A stretch of DNA of 32,197 nt. It comes from [Clostridium] symbiosum ATCC 14940 (GTDB lineage Bacteria > Bacillota > Clostridia > Lachnospirales > Lachnospiraceae). Positions 32,196 through 32,197 of the stretch are shown here, one piece after another (position 1 is the stretch's first letter; each line of letters begins with the position of its first letter). Made by a program: the position numbers and the translations under genes. The stretch covers positions 12,753 through 44,949 of the forward strand of contig NZ_KE992790.1 of the NCBI RefSeq assembly GCF_000466485.1, given 5' to 3'. Below the pieces are notes generated by a model. That model saw only the letters and a program-made list of their open reading frames with translations, searched no databases and had not been told where the DNA came from.

Positions 32196-32197
32196 GA

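Noticed and set aside
1-32197. tRNA, rRNA, riboswitch or CRISPR array
   Set aside because: I looked for clover-leaf ends with CCA-type acceptors, rRNA core motifs, and regularly spaced direct repeats of 24-40 bp, and saw none. Reading by eye can miss diverged cases.

Overview
The window looks like chromosome of an anaerobic, butyrate-forming Clostridia, most likely a Lachnospiraceae relative (the symbiosum/bolteae kind of genome). The main reason is the gene order thl-crt-hbd-bcd-etfB-etfA with a bifurcating-type EtfAB. Strong AGGAGG ribosome-binding sites, sigma-A promoters with 17-bp spacers, and low-GC intergenic DNA against moderate-GC genes agree with this. The species name is inference.

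Layout. (1) 1-5411, minus strand: crotonase, a fused-subunit short-chain acyl-CoA transferase (Pct/YdiF type), a GntP-type permease and an acyl-CoA dehydrogenase. Together they form an acid-import, CoA-activation and crotonyl-CoA/acyl-CoA module. (2) 5412-6421: a 1-kb control region with a MITE-like element, several TAGCATGCTA palindromes and divergent promoters. (3) 6422-11976, plus strand: a PrpR-type sigma-54 activator broken by one in-frame TAA, then a sigma-54 (-24/-12) promoter driving an SLC13-type permease, a D-2-hydroxyacid dehydrogenase and an HpcH/HpaI aldolase, probably for uptake and cleavage of a hydroxy- or sugar-derived acid. (4) 12225-18550: the central butyryl-CoA operon from a consensus promoter to a strong terminator. 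(5) 18618-27742: a creatinase-like M24 protein lacking metal ligands, a LysR regulator on the opposite strand, a complete Dpp/Opp-type ABC importer and a C45 Ntn-hydrolase, suggesting import and hydrolysis of a peptide-like or N-acyl compound. (6) 27804-31496: an SDR reductase, thioredoxin reductase and a secreted SH3b-NlpC/P60 cell-wall hydrolase. (7) 31500-32197: a consensus promoter running into a cluster of short hairpins and the 3' end of a DDE transposase gene.

Strongest unexplained signals. Two small non-coding elements (5473-5634 and 28722-28799) have related terminal inverted repeats (about GTTACTWTTCACASCC), and each is flanked by a perfect 8-bp direct repeat, GCTGCTCT and AAAATATA. 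This is good internal evidence for a mobile MITE family. A hairpin module from the first element recurs at the window's left edge with a compensatory base-pair change. Second, two minus-strand promoters about 4.8 kb apart carry the same palindrome TAGCATGCTA 16-17 bp after the -10 box, which looks like a shared repressor operator for a regulon whose regulator is not in the window. Third, the sigma-54 activator has a premature in-frame stop although its target promoter and operon look intact.

No tRNA, rRNA or CRISPR array was recognised. Functions rest on motif reading without database searches; substrate assignments are inference.
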